From: Symsagittifera roscoffensis
Taxonomy: Eukaryota > Xenacoelomorpha > Acoela > Convolutidae
Length of the DNA stretch: 64,000 nucleotides
Assembly: GCF_963678635.1 (NCBI RefSeq)
Contig: NC_087067.1
Coordinates: 39,516,379 to 39,580,378 of the forward strand
Direction: 5' to 3'
Every line of letters starts with the position of its first letter. The stretch's first letter is position 1. The position numbers and the translations under genes are program-made. Below are positions 11,125 through 23,997 of the stretch, one piece after another. The notes under the pieces were generated by a model. That model searched no databases and was not told the origin of the DNA. It saw nothing but the letters and a program-made list of their open reading frames with translations.

Positions 11125-12840
11125 ACTTTAAGTGATCGATATGTGTCAGTTCTCATACATTTCGTTGCATTATATGGCCCACCTGAAATACGAAACCCAA
11201 ATGAACGTCTTCCTTTTGTTCTCAGAAGGTCAAAAACATCACGGTAAAAAAATTAAGATCGGAAGTCAATCATCACGACCTCGAGTCAAAATCCTCGCAA
11301 CTTCAAAAATCGAAAATTATAACAATAATCTAAGAAATTATGCACAGATTAATATTTACGTAGGGGAGGGTGCACTGATCAACGCTTTAACACTACAGTG
11401 TAACATTCGCCCGGAAGTACATATCGACGTTAAATAAAGCTAGATTCTAAAACGACTGGCCAGCGTCTAAACACAGCTCTACATGCTTTTCACCGTCTCT
11501 GTCAAAGCCAGTTTTTTGGTGGTTTTCCTAACATCGGGTCAGGGTATCCCGGGGAATATCCCCAGACCACGACGTCACTCCTAAAAACAGGGCTACTACT
11601 ATTTATTATATTACTATTGTTTGTGTTCAGTAGATAAAAATCATCTTCTCCATAGAGGATGGATTAACCTTTTCCCTCACCCCTAGCTTCTCATTATCTG
11701 ACAATGAATCGGGATATTAATTAAATTCAATTCAGTGCATGACCAGGAAGCTAAAAGTTAATCGATAATAGTTTGAGTCTTGGGCCCGAGACCCCTCCGG
11801 ATTCTGGAATCCGGGAAAATAGCACTCCTATTTCCTTCCGGAAGGCTTGACACGCCGTCCCAACACCCTTCCTTGTTCTTGTGAACTGCTCGGTAACGAT
11901 TGTAGCGGCACAATCGTATCAACTCGGAGTGCTTTCTAACAAATTCCAGTTATAATTTCATTCTGTCGCTGTTTTCTCGTAGTTGTTTTCACTGCCACTA
12001 TTGTTGTTCTGTTTCGCCGTTTCAGTGTGTGCGATATAAAAAGGTTACGTGTCGTTCACGTCTAAGTTTTAAAAATTAGCATGTCAGTTGAAACTAACCC
12101 TTCGCAATTTGTCTAATTGTTCAAAAAAACGTCGCTAATCCGTTAAAACCATCTATTTTCCAGGTTAGATGTTCTTTTACTGGTCGATCAAAATTCGAAT
12201 GCAAAAATGCATTTTCGTACGTTTTGGTTGAATGTAACACAGTTCGTCAAAGCAGAACAAACTAATCAAAATAAATTTGTTGTGGGCGTAATTTTTGAGA
12301 TAAAGTTAGTAGATAGAGACGCAATGATGGTGGCGTGTCACGGAGCCGAATACCCGAAAAATAAATTTGTTCCAGGATAGCCGAAAAAAATGCGTTGCCT
12401 GGATAGCCGAAATTTTGGATCTACTTAACAATTACCCGCCTTCTACCCCCTTACCCATTTCTTAATAGGAGAGGGAAGAGGTTCGTTTGTAGGGGGTATA
12501 GTAAAAGAGATCCTACAAACATTGTTTTCTTATTTGGGTTTTTTGCCCCCTTTCTCTACCCCGCCCCCCCCCCCCCCCACACACACATTCTGATCATTCT
12601 TCCTTCCCACTCCCTTCACCTCCTCACAAATACCCCCTTCCCCTACCCACATCATATTTACCCCACCATGCTAAAAAATAAATAAACAATTAAGGGACCC
12701 AAACTGAGAGCCCAAATTAAGGGTTCCCAACCGAAAATATAATCGAGTATGAAATTAATAAGAAACTTAAAATGTTAATTCAAACGTTTTTGCACATTTT
12801 TTGCATCATCAGGATTTGAAAATTTATACAAAATTACAAA
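11125..12840. other. 5' flank of ERO1 with GC-rich palindromes and a C tract
   Basis: The stretch is locally much richer in GC than its surroundings. It carries CCGGATTCtgGAATCCGG (11,797-11,814), CCTTCCGGAAGG (11,834-11,845) and GGGGAatATCCCC (11,551-11,563), then ATAGCCGAAA-type short repeats near 12,370-12,410 and a C run near 12,560. I see no coding exon. It may be a decayed element or LTR, or the ERO1 promoter region. Confidence 0.4.
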
Positions 12841-14159
12841 ATGATCAAAAATCTGAAAAATGAGAAACATGTCTGAAAATGCTTCAAAGTTTTTTGACCA
12901 ATCAAATTAAAAAAACTGTAATTACTTAATAAATTATGAAATCATTAACAACGTTTTCCTGTCAATTTTCGAGATTTTTCAATTTTTCGTTTTTTCATGC
13001 TTTTAAAATTTCGATTTGAGAATATTTTTGATTCTGACATGTCAGAATTTTAACTTTTAGCCATGATTTACATAGATTTTAATTTTAGTGTTAATTCTCA
13101 GCTCCTGAATTCATCGCGTGTGTTGATTCTCGGCCTCTCCCTCCAAATATGCAAAGCCTCTAGTGTGAGTAGTTGCTGAGTGTTGGCTGTTTGGTCTATA
13201 ATCTCTGACTTCAGCTCATCAGTACCGCCTAACTGCTTATTACATTCTTACAATGGATGCCCTACTGAGGAGTCCCCTTTGCAATTTGATTCACCCTCGT
13301 GGCTAAATGTCGGACTGTCTGGCCGACATATGTGAAGTAACATCCACTTCATGTAAGCTTATAAATCCCTTTGCATGTCAGTTCACGAGCAAATAAAGTT
13401 TTGAGGGATGGCAAGCATGTTTTCAGTTTTCTTGTTGTAAAAAGTATTTCTGCCCCGGATATTTGCCAATCCTCTGCAGCTAACAGTTAAGGTTGATTGC
13501 CTCGATATTGCATTGTAAAAAGGGGCTGAGTCTTTCAACCATTTTTCATTTCTCGGTTCTGGTGCCGTCACCTCCAACATGTAGTGGAAATGCATCCACT
13601 ATATGTAAGCTTATACATCACTTTAGATCTCAGTTCACGCGCAAGGGATGTGTTGAAGACTTGAAGAATCTTAAGCATGTTTTCATTTTTTTGTTGTTAT
13701 AACTATTTGTGCCCCAGATATTTGTCAAGACTCTGCAGCTAACAGTTGAGATTGGTTGCCTCGATTTTGAATTGTAAAAAGGTGGGTGAGTCTTTCAACC
13801 ATTTTTCATTTCTCGGTTCTGGTGCCGTCACCTCTAATTTTTTTTGTTCAGTGTCAAAAATTTCCCATGTTGAGGTACTTATGAAAAACATATAGACCGT
13901 CCCTTCAAAAGCGTTTCTTTTGTATTGCAAAGGTGCGCAACCTCTGAAATTTAGAATGGTGCCGATATCAGTGGGTTTTTGGTACCACCCACCCGAGACT
14001 TTTTTTCTGAGTCCATGTTGACATTTAAATCCAAATAGGCCAAAATATCCTCACTATCAAGTTCTTCTATGGTGAACTTCAAGTTTGGATGCAACTTATT
14101 ATTAGCCTAAAGGACTACCCCAGGGTCACCCTTGACAGTTCTAATTATGTCGTCCAAAA
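12840..14159 (-). mobile_element. Penelope-like element remnant, copy 1
   Basis: This is a decayed copy of the unit at 14,160-15,430, to which it aligns over its whole length at an offset of about 1.26 kb. On the minus strand near 14,150 a frame begins with FLDDIIRT, corresponding to the reverse transcriptase catalytic box, then GDPGVV, HPNLKF and AYLDLNVN as in Penelope RT C-termini. Nearer 13,100-13,400 remnants of a GIY-YIG endonuclease region follow. Stops and frameshifts break the reading frame. The middle contains a direct duplication of about 260 bp (units starting near 13,428 and 13,693). It cannot encode an active protein. Confidence 0.8.
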
Positions 14160-15430
14160 ATGTTAGAAAACTGTAATTACATAATAAATTACAAAATCAT
14201 TAATAACATTGTCCTGTAAGTTTCTGAGAACTTTTAGTTTACTGTTCTTTCATGCTTACAAAAATTCGATTCGGGAATATTTTCGATTCTGATATGTCAA
14301 TTTTTAACTTTTAGCCATGTTATATGTAGATTATAATTTTAGTACTATTCACCAGCTCCTGAATTCATCGCATGTGTTGATACTCGGCCTCCCCCTCCAA
14401 ATATACAAAGCCTCTAGAGTGAGTACTTTATGAATGTTGGCTCTTTGGTCTATAATCTCTGACTTCAGCTCAGCAATACCCCTTACGCCCTCATCACATT
14501 CTAACAATTGTTGCCCTACTAGGGAGTCATCTTTGCGGTGTTCATCGACCCTCGTGGCTAAATTTCGGACTGTCTGGCCAACATAGATGGAGTTAGATCC
14601 ACTACATGAAAGCTTATACATCAAAATAGATATCAGTTCACGAGCAGAGTAAGGTGTGTGGGATGGCAAGCTTGTTTTTCATTTTCTTGTTGCAAAAACT
14701 ATTTGTGCCCCGGATATTTGCCGAGCCTTTGCAGCTAACAAAACTGTTGGATTGCCTCGATATTGCCTTGTAAAAAGAGGGGTTGAGTCTTTCAACCATT
14801 TTTCATTTCTCGGTTCTGTTGCCGTCACCTCCAACATGTAGTGGAAATGCATCCACTACATGTAAGCTTATACATCACTTTGGATCTCAGTTCACTAGCA
14901 AGGGATGTGTTGAAGACTTGAAGAATCTTAAGCATGTTTTCAGTTTTCTTGTTGTAAAAACTATTTGTGCCCCGGATATTTGCCGAGCCTTTGCAGCTTA
15001 CAAAACTGTTGGATTGCCTTGATATTGCCTTGTAAAAAGAGGGGTTGAGTCTTTCAACCATTTGTCATTTCTCGGTTCTGGTACCTTCACCTCTAATTTT
15101 TGTCTTGTTAGGAGTCAAAACTTTCCCAGGTTGAGTTACTTCTGAAAACCCTATGGACTGTCACTTCAATAGGGTTTCTTTTGTTTTGCAAAGGTGCGCA
15201 ACCTCTGAAACTTAGGTTGATGCCAGTATCAGTACATTTTTGGTACCGCCCACATGTGACCTTTTTTCCTGAGTCCACGTTGACATTTAAATCCAAAAAG
15301 GCCGAATTACCGTTACTATCAAATTTTTCTATGTTGACCTGCAGGTTTGGATGCAACATTTGGCAGCCAAGAGGACTATCCCAGGGTCGCCCTTGATAGT
15401 TCTAATTATGCCGTCCACATATCTTAGAAT
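14160..15430 (-). mobile_element. Penelope-like element remnant, copy 2, with RT and GIY-YIG parts
   Basis: On the minus strand, about 15,440-15,110 encodes the end of a reverse transcriptase: RYVDGI in place of the usual YVDDI, GDPGIV, then after a frameshift LHPNLQVNIEKF, SAFLDLNVNVDSGKK and a FRGCAP block. About 14,640-14,349 encodes a GIY-YIG nuclease segment with YVGQTVRNLATRVDEH and LTLEALYI. RT plus C-terminal GIY-YIG is diagnostic of Penelope-like elements. Between them a ~260-bp segment is directly duplicated (near 14,690 and 14,950), exactly as in copy 1. The changed catalytic Asp, frameshifts and the internal duplication show it is dead. Confidence 0.88.
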
Positions 15431-17009
15431 ACCATTCTCAGTCCGATCTGCTTTTGGTTATTTTTTGCAAGTAATGCCATACCATTTTGTTTCAGCGATA
15501 TCTGCTCATTCGGATTCCGATATGTTACCACACCCTAAGTGGTACCAATTCGAACAACTTCGCATTCTACCACTTCTCATTCTCCATCATCCGCCCTTGT
15601 ATAATGTTAATGCAGGGTGGGATCTAGGATTTTCTCGACTGGGGAGGGGGTTGACAAATGATTAAAAAAACAGGCTAAAATGCCGTTTTTGGGATTTGAA
15701 AAAAATTGACCACAAAAAAGCGTTGGCAGCGTGTGCTGCCCTTTAAAATAAGCATATATTGAAAAATGTTAGGCTTTGTCGGCCGAAATTGAATATCTTA
15801 AAACAAACCAAAGAGGGACCGTTTGGTTTTTGAGGGGGTCGAATCGAATCCCTTGTAGTAGTCAGACTTTTGCTGTTGATTATTTCAATGATAAAAAAAG
15901 TATTAGCCAATCAAATCTCTTAAGCATGTTCAAAATTTTGTTAGCTCCAACAGACTGCAAAATTTCGAGACATATTTTGTCCAATCAAATTGCGACTCAA
16001 TTTCATGAAGAGTTTTCCATTTTATTTAAATAAAACCTGAGGTATTCTGTTTTTATGCTATTCGGGACTGCGGTTCACAGGGAACGCACCGCAAAGATAG
16101 AAAAACATAACATGGAACCCGGGACAAGAACTCAAACCGCCAGCTGCAGATAGTATTCGGCCCTTTAAATGATTTTAGAGACTAGGCCTGTCTTTATGGG
16201 GGAAAGGGGTAAACTGGAACTGGCTCGAAGTAACAAACATCTGAGTTTAGTTGAAATCTCCCAGTCATTATTTCAATTTTCTCCTTGAGAAATTTTCACG
16301 TTGCATGAATAAACTTATTACTCCGCTTATTCAAGAAACTTTTCACTACGATGCGAAACCTAGTGCAGATGAGGAAAGCTGTCCTTTTTGGACCCGGATT
16401 GCATTCATTTGTAAGTCATTGAAACCAAATATTGATACTTTCACTGGTGGTAGCTCTGATGATTTGCTGCTAGTCTATGTGAAAGTTTTACTGAGTTTCC
16501 AAGAAAAATTGACCAGAATAAACATTGAGACTGGCGTTTTACAGAGAAAAATTTTTGTACAGCCGAGTTTTCATTTTCTTACCCTTAAGCCGCGTCAAGA
16601 CGATGAAAAGCAAAAAAAGTACAACCAAGATTGAAAATTTTTTTGTAGAATTTTTGCCTTCTTGTGTGTCAAGTCTTTTTCTTTTACCGAGGAAAACAAT
16701 CCAGAAGACGAAACAATAAAACAAAATTAAAGATTTTCTTGAACAAGAATTTACAAAATATGTGCATCCTTACAAAATTTGGAAAATGGACTATCATTAA
16801 ATTCCATTTTACAAAAAAGATGACAAAAGCGAATTCGAAAACTATTATCCAGTTTAATTCCATTCGATTATTTTGAAAAATTTGGAAAAAACTATATCAT
16901 AAGGTAGTACGAAATTTTTCAAAACACCTTCTACGTACCCCACCACGGATTTTGCAAAAATTGTTCAATTATAGTTCAATTACTGACATAAATTCAAATG
17001 GTGTACAAA
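15431..17009. other. Mixed repeat debris with one unassigned open frame
   Basis: At 15,617-15,660 there is GGGATCTAGGATTTTCTCGA followed by a G-rich run, resembling the repeat at 36,988-37,150. A frame at about 16,251-16,634 (plus, up to 127 residues, containing SADEESCPFWTRIAFIC) has some coding character and a donor-like T|GTAAGT at 16,411, but I recognise no family and find no partner exon. Confidence 0.35.
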
Positions 17010-18010
17010 GGCGTTGAAAACGGATTTAATTTTGCAGAGTTCGGTATATCTTTTGATCGTGTTGATCACGGAAGTTCGTTGCGCAACTCCACGCGCAGGG
17101 AGTTCGAGAAAAAAAAACTCAAACTGGAGGAAATCCTACCTGAATAAAAGGTCTCTAGTTGTTCGAGTGAATGGAAAGATTTCCGAAATCAGAAATAGTT
17201 AAGAGTGGTGTACCCTAGGGCAGTATTTTGGGACCCTAAGTTTTCTTAGTGCTCATTATTGACCTTACAAATCCCTGCAAAAATGTTATTCCTTTTTTGT
17301 TTACCGACGATTTAACACTTGTAAGCTTAATTAGAGGAAGCCAAAAAATTCAAAACAATTTTGACAGTATAATTGAAAGGAATTTGGAACGTAACATGCC
17401 ATTTAACGTAGTTAAAAGCACCCATTTGAAGTTTGGGAAAAAGGGCCACTCTTTAAATTTCGACAGAAATGAAATCAAACATGCCGACTGCCAAAACTAT
17501 CTATGGCTGATATCTTCCGGGGACCTCAGCTGGAATGCACACATGGACAGAGCATGTCTTTTTCATGATTAGAAGGAAAACATCAAATTTACGCTGGAAA
17601 GCAAAAGAAAAACTATATAAAACGATACTATATGCAAGTCCCTGTCTCGGTTTAAACAAGCATGTTATATAAAAATTTGAAGTAATTAAAAAAAAAACTG
17701 TTATTTGGATTTGATATACAAATGCTCCATACAACGAAAAACTTAATCAGCTACAAATTCTGATTTAGGATTTAATTAGGACACTGGGCTGGTTTGAAAG
17801 GAGCCCTACTCAAACTGTTCTGGGAAAGTTTGAGCTTTATGACTAAGGAAACAAATGCAAATGGAAGCAAAATTGCAGAATAATTTGAGTGACCAGAAAC
17901 GAGTGCATTGAGATGGTCTGGACCCCTTGCGGAGACAAAAAATCCCTATAACTAACAGTACTAAAATACCTTCAGGACTGGTAAATAGGATTGGATGTCA
18001 TTGGTTTCTC
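17010..18010 (+). mobile_element. CR1/Jockey-like non-LTR retrotransposon RT remnant
   Basis: Broken plus-strand frames carry the order of features of a non-LTR reverse transcriptase: LVVRVNGKIS, a remnant of the GVPQGSxLGPxLF box (near 17,205-17,240, frame-disrupted), PFLFTDDLTLVS where TDD replaces the catalytic ADD, NMPFNVVKSTHLKFGKK and DLSWNAHMD. Remnants of the thumb follow in other frames to about 18,010. Stops and frameshifts make it inactive. It lies next to the Penelope remnants in opposite orientation. Confidence 0.8.
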
Positions 18011-18159
18011 GTTGGTAATACAACAGTTAAGTAAGTATTTCTAGCGACTCTAAGAGAAAAATAAGAAGTAACACTGTTTCAATTTCTTTTATGTAATGAC
18101 GTAAAAAATTTTAACAAAGCAACAAAAGTCAAGGAAAATGTGCAAGACAAACATATCGA

Positions 18160-18480
18160 TAACACTTTTGAATGTTCGTTCAAATGAGTTCGCAGATTTT
18201 AAGCATCATCAGATTAAAATTTTGAACAAAATTTTCAAAACTAGCAAGGATCAGGAAAAGAAGACGGTTTTGTCTTAGAAGCTCAAAAATTTATGATCGG
18301 TCAAATTTTCACAACAGTAATTACATCAGAAAATAATTAATCTTAAATAACTTTTTCCTGTAAACTTCTGAGACTTTTTAGTGTTTGATCTTAAATTGTT
18401 ATACCGGTGTTCGGATTTCGATAAGTTGCCACATCCTACGTGGAACCAATTCAAGCAGGCTCGGCATTCATCTCAATTAG
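18160..18480 (-). mobile_element. Penelope-like element fragment, third copy
   Basis: This aligns with two parts of the neighbouring Penelope remnants: the stretch around ACAGTAATTAC and CCTGTAA(A/G)(C/T)TTCTGAGA, as at 14,170-14,240, and GATTTCGATAAGTTGCCACATCCTACGTGG, as at 15,515-15,545. It appears to be a deleted copy. It abuts the left LTR of the next element. Confidence 0.5.
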
Positions 18481-18579
18481 TTCGACATGTCTGACATCCA
18501 GGCAGTTTCCGTTGTTATTCTCAATTATAAACGTCAATTTTGGTACTTCTTCCATTAATACTAATGAGAATCAATTTTT

Positions 18580-18778
18580 TAGTTAAGTCATTTTGACCTT
18601 CGCCTTTGATTATATACCAGTCAGCTCTTTTTTGATTCAACCATCCGCCGATAGTTGCTAGTTGGTGTTAGTATGAGAACAAACGTTTTGATTCACGCTT
18701 CATTTATATCTTTTAACTTTTCAAGTGATTGTTCATATACTGTACATAACCAAAAAATTTATTAAAACATTTTGTTAT
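18580..18778 (+). repeat. 5' LTR remnant of the Ty3/gypsy-like element
   Basis: Aligns with 23,795-23,997. It is followed by TATGGTGCAGGC, where a primer binding site would lie. The left boundary is unclear and may have been cut by the adjoining Penelope fragment. Confidence 0.6.
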
Positions 18779-21700
18779 GGTGCAGGCAAATGAAAAGAAC
18801 CGCGAGTGGACTCCCTCTTGCCAAATCATACCATGGACCCAACAAATTCCCGGAACCAGTGGAGCGACCAATTTCAATTGGCGATAATTGCTAACGAGAA
18901 TCTGGATAGCTTAACGAATCGGAGGCACCAGGATTTCAAATTGGAATTCTGGAACGATCAACAGGAAGTAAGTTGGACACTGATAGAGTCAGTAGAGAAA
19001 ACTGGAACAAAAACAACGCGATGAAACTATATGAAGTCGTCAAAGAAAAACGCATACACGAAGAAAGAAAAATTTCAATGGTATAAGACGAGCAAAGGCC
19101 GACAAGAAGCTATGCTCAATCTTATTTTTAGCACTCGGCAATGAAGGAAGATGAGTCCTTGCCCAAAAAACAATTGGGTGAATGTTTTAGCCATATCGCC
19201 TACTGAATTCTGGAATCTGCTAGATGTTGCCTTTAACCAAACACCCAATACAACTTTTGAGAAGTACAAGTTGCTAGACCGCACATAAAACATCGGTAGT
19301 AATTTGAGCAGTTTCGGGGCGCGCTGAAATAGCTATTTCATGCAACATTAGGGAGACCGACCAAGCGGAATGGATTAGGGACGTCTTCATAAGCAACATG
19401 AAGAATACTGAAATCCAACGGACGCACGTCTCAGCTACAATTTACCCCTCTGTAGCTCTGATTCAGGCTCTAATCGGAGCAAAGGCTATTTTAATCAACA
19501 GAATTGACAATTATGGCGTGAACTTTTACCAATTTGTCGACTTTAAAATTTTTTCAGCACAGAATAAGATAAGGGAACAACCAAACCTTTATTGGTTGTT
19601 CCAAAAGCGTTATTCATGCATGAAATGCGCCAACGCATTTACAAAGGGCCACTTGAACGTATGTCCAGCGAAGGACATCACTGGTAAAAAATGTAATTAC
19701 TGAGGACGTTTTGCTGAACCTAGTAAATCCCGCAACAAACGACCACCTGTAAAATTTGTCAATGATAATCTTGTAAATAACAAAGGTTGAACAAACATCC
19801 CGCCGGAGAATTTCTGGAGCGATATTCAAGAAACGTGTGTAGTGATAAATGCTTGGAACGAGAACGGACAGAGTGACGACGGCAATTTTTTGGTGCTGAG
19901 CATAAGAACTAGTTACGATGAAAACGGACTGGAAACTAAGAAACTCTTGAACATAAGAATGGGATGAGAATTGATTGTACTTATGAATATTCGTGTAGAT
20001 GTGGTCAGCCCAGTTAGTTTTATAAAACAAAAATGACTTTTACGAACCTAAACTAAGGTGTCCCATTCTGAAAAATTAACCAGTGGCAAAAAGGATCAGG
20101 AATTTATACTGTGGTTCCACAGGCGACACGATCAAATTTCTGGAAAAATTTATAATTGTTTTATTAATATTTTAAATGAAATAATATGTTACTTTATTAA
20201 AATACAATATGTCTAGTCAGCCACACACCAAGGAAGAATTAGTTGAACAATTTTTTTTATCCGAACAAAATTTTAACATCTTCAAGCAATTATTCAAAAG
20301 AGTTGGAAACATTCCAAATGATAGCAAGGTAACACAATTTTGTTCCCAGTTTAAACCATTTTAGGCAAAAGGAAGAAGAGTTTCTTTGATTCTACTCTCG
20401 GGCGTAAGTGATGAGCTAAGAAGAGTGGAGACCAAATGTCACATTGTAAAATCAGAAAAATGCGACTAGGATTGTTTTATTAGCCTGGTTGTTATAGCGA
20501 GAAAAAGAAAGATGGCTCGGTTAAATTGTCATTAGTCTCTGAAGCTGGCTCGATTAAGTTGGCATTAGATTATAAATTCTAAAGAAACGGATTTTGAAAA
20601 AAATATCAGGTGCCCAATATTCATGAAGTAAAGGACAATGTTGCCAACTTTCGGAAACTCCGATTGAGAAGGTCTGGTTTAGTAATTTGACTTGAAAAAC
20701 GCATATTTAAAATAAAAACTTTCCAAAAGAAAACAAGCAAGCTTTGAAACTTCAGCATTGTGTGCGGCGAAGCAACGGAAACGTACGAACATTTAACGGG
20801 TTTTTACGGTTTGCACGACATGCCTAGCCAACTTCAATGAGTCATGAACTCACTCTTAGAAAAAATACCGGGTACAAACTGCTATTTAGACGACCTCCTT
20901 GTTGTTTCAAAAGGATCTTTCGGGGCAAATTGTAAATAGAATTATGTAAAAATATATTAAAAACTATATAGAATTTTGTCAACCCTAGACAAAAACATGG
21001 CAGTGAAATTCGCATTCTTTCAAAAAGAAATTGAAGGCTTAGGCTTCAAAATCTTTGGAGATGGATTACGTCGATAGCTCGGCAAAGCTGACGCTTCTAA
21101 AAAACTTCCTACGATTGTTCTTCGAATAAAAAAAAACAGTGGGTAAAACTTGTTCCAAATTTTTGTTCTTTGAGCTCCCCCATTCGTCCACTTTGAGCAA
21201 GATATCAGTTTACATAAGTGATAATGATCCTCTGATAACTCTCAAGAAATTGAAGTAAGAAACTGTAAATAAAACTGAAAACAACAAGAAAAAATGAGAT
21301 TAAAAACCGACACCTCTCATAGATGCCGAGGCGCGACCTTAGAACGGTCGCTTTTGCCCAAAGACATTTAAAAAATCACCAAATGAAGTTTTCCCTTATC
21401 GAACTAGATCTATGGGGTATAGTATGGGCCCCAGAATTTTTTAGAAATTATGTCTTTGGCTCGGTTTCGTGACAGACCATAAAGCTTTATGATCAGCCTT
21501 TCAACAAAACGATTCATAGCAAACAAGCCATGGGGTAAAGATATTAATATCTTTTAACTTAAAACCTCACATCTCCCAGTGTGGGTTTTACAAATGGGTT
21601 TTACTGACCTCTTATCCTGATTACTGTCGGGCAAAGCCTTACCCCTCACATTACAACGAAGAATTTGTCGTCGCTTCGATTGGAAAAATATGGAAAACGG

Positions 21701-22210
21701 TATCCGATGGAGATCATTTAAACTGTAAAAAAAATCTGTAGATAGACCGCTCTAGTCGCTGTAAATAGACCGGTCGCTGTAAGTAAAAGCTCATTTGTTA
21801 ATAACAAAATCCCGTCGGGAGTTGGAAGCTTTAGCGATTTGATTGACTTATAATCAAATTATACGTTATATTAATCGAATTATCAAAACCGTCTGTAATT
21901 TCTTTGATCGAAAAAAAATTTGGAGCCTCATAATTACAAAACATCCTTCAATAAGTTGCATCCACTCCGAATGTTTTTTAAATAGAACTCCAATCACCAG
22001 ACGGAAAAACCTGATTTCCTTTGGTAACCGTTAAGATAAAAAGAAGTCTATCTTATCAAACTTTGGGGAAAGAATTGGGAATTGCACGACGGGGAAGAAG
22101 ACGACCACATGGATGCTGACTTTGAAACCCAGACTAACTCAAAGGAAAATTCATTTTAGCCTAACGACTGACTTTTTAAGACCCGGCAAAAGCAGCAGCT
22201 CTACGAAGAG

Positions 22211-22790
22211 TTTGGCCTCTGGAGGTAACTATCATTGAAGGGCGGCTAACAGGAAAAATATTGAGTTCTATTTTAACTTGGTAAAGGTTTACATCATCAA
22301 CCCCTCAGAGCATACGATTGAGCTCGATATTTTCCACATCTTGCAAAATCTAAATCAGCTTACAAAGGAGAACTGCTCCTCGGTCCATAATGGCCTCTGG
22401 AGGTAATAACTATTGAAGGGCGGCTAACAGGAAAATTGTGGAGTTCTGTTTAATTTGATAAAAGTTAAAATCAGCTACCCCTCAAACCATTCGATTATGC
22501 TCGATAACGGCCATATCCTGTGTAAATCCATTTCAGCTTGCAAAGAAGAGAAGAACTGCTCCTCGGTCCATAATGGCCTCGGGAGGTAAAGATTATTGAA
22601 GGGCGGCTATTAGGAATAATGTAGAGTTCTATTTTAACTTGGTAAGGGTTAACATAATCTACCCCTCAGACCATATGATTCGCTAACGGCCATATCCTGC
22701 GTAAATCGATTTCAGCTTGCAAAGAATAAATCGTTTTCAGCTTGCAAAGAATAAATCGTTTTCAGCTTGCAAAGAAGAACTGCTCCTCGA
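22211..22790. repeat. Three tandem copies of a ~180-bp unit inside the LTR element
   Basis: Units begin at GGCCTC near 22,214, 22,392 and 22,575, giving lengths of 178 and 183 bp. Shared landmarks are GAAGGGCGGCTA, TAGGAA/CAGGAA, GAGTTCT, TACCCCTCA and AACTGCTCCTCGGTCC. The third copy also carries two extra copies of a ~27-bp piece with CAGCTTGCAAAGAATAAATC. No open frame runs through it. Confidence 0.85.
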
Positions 22791-23499
22791 TCCTAATAAA
22801 ATTGTAGTAAAATCTACAACCATTGGGCAGAATTTTACACAATTTTCAAGTTTTGTAGGAATAAAGCAACCGTCACCCCCGTAGAAAACATTTGGGAGAG
22901 AGCACACCCAGCTCAAACAGGGTACTTCAAAGACGGACACATTGACACGAACCCACAATTCGACCAATAAACTGGTAGGGGTACACAAGTCTCCACAAAA
23001 AAAATTCTTCTTCCTCCCTAAATCTAAACTCATGGGACGGGATAATCGAGGATTATTTTGGTGACGTATCGAATTATACTTCGACTTTCAGTCAGGAAGC
23101 CGTGTCAGGACCCAACCATGAGATAATTGTTATAGGCGATGAATGTACACTCTCAAGGACCACGCACCCGACTGGACACTCAAAACAGACTCGGAACTTT
23201 CAGAAACTTCCATCAGAACTGATACGGAAGCTAATCGGATCCAATCGGACAGTACCCCAGAAGACCCCTCCTCAGTGGAACACCAACCATGACCGACACC
23301 CTAAAAATGTGTGCCCTCCTAAATTCTTCGCTAACCGAAGATAATTCGACAACTTTCAAGAAAAGAAGGTTACGGTCACGGAAGTGATAACAATATTTGA
23401 CAAACCACAATCTCTTCCGATTGTCATTTTTATGTACAACTCCGCTTCAGATTTTCTAACGACACCCCAACTTCCACCGGACTTTTCAAACTTCAAATT

Positions 23500-23997
23500 A
23501 AAAATCTATTTATTTAATTTTTTTATGAGTGCTTTTTACAGACCTCATTTTAAGATTTAACTTCGTTAATGTGTATATATTTTTGTTATTGTTATATACA
23601 GCTGTAGAATATATACATATTTTTAAATAAATTGCATCTGCTTAAATTCTGTAAATTCATCCATTTGTACATTTGAGTTTTCGAAAATTTCAATTATAAA
23701 TTTATTCAGTTCTTTCTGTCCTGTTATTTGTTTATGGTGCAGTTTGTAATTTTTCTTCCTACTTAGAAATTTGTGATATATGAAATTTGTTTTTTTAATT
23801 GAGTCATTTTGATCATCGGATTTGATTAGATACCGGTTGACACTTAGCATTATTCAAACATCGTTGAATCATTGTTTGTTGATGTTAGTTTAAGAAGTAA
23901 CGTTTTATTTCATGCTTCATTTTAAATCTTTTTTTTCTTTTAAGTAATTGTATATATACTGTATATAACTAACTAGTTTATTAGAATTTTTATTACT
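23500..23997 (+). repeat. 3' LTR remnant of the Ty3/gypsy-like element
   Basis: The right ~200 bp match the 5' LTR; the left part has no clear counterpart, so the 5' copy is either truncated or too diverged. Confidence 0.55.

Noticed and set aside
11132-11437. 101-codon plus-strand frame divergent from ERO1
   Set aside because: Begins 8 bp from the ERO1 start codon on the opposite strand, has no homology I know and probably overlaps the ERO1 5' UTR.
16050-16150. Possible tRNA (GGTTTGAGTTC on the minus strand)
   Set aside because: A B-box-like match but no A box at the right distance and no cloverleaf.
18832-19710. Host CCHC zinc-finger protein
   Set aside because: The knuckle lies in a frame-broken gag-like region between two LTR-like repeats and upstream of a Ty3/gypsy RT remnant, so it is retrotransposon sequence.
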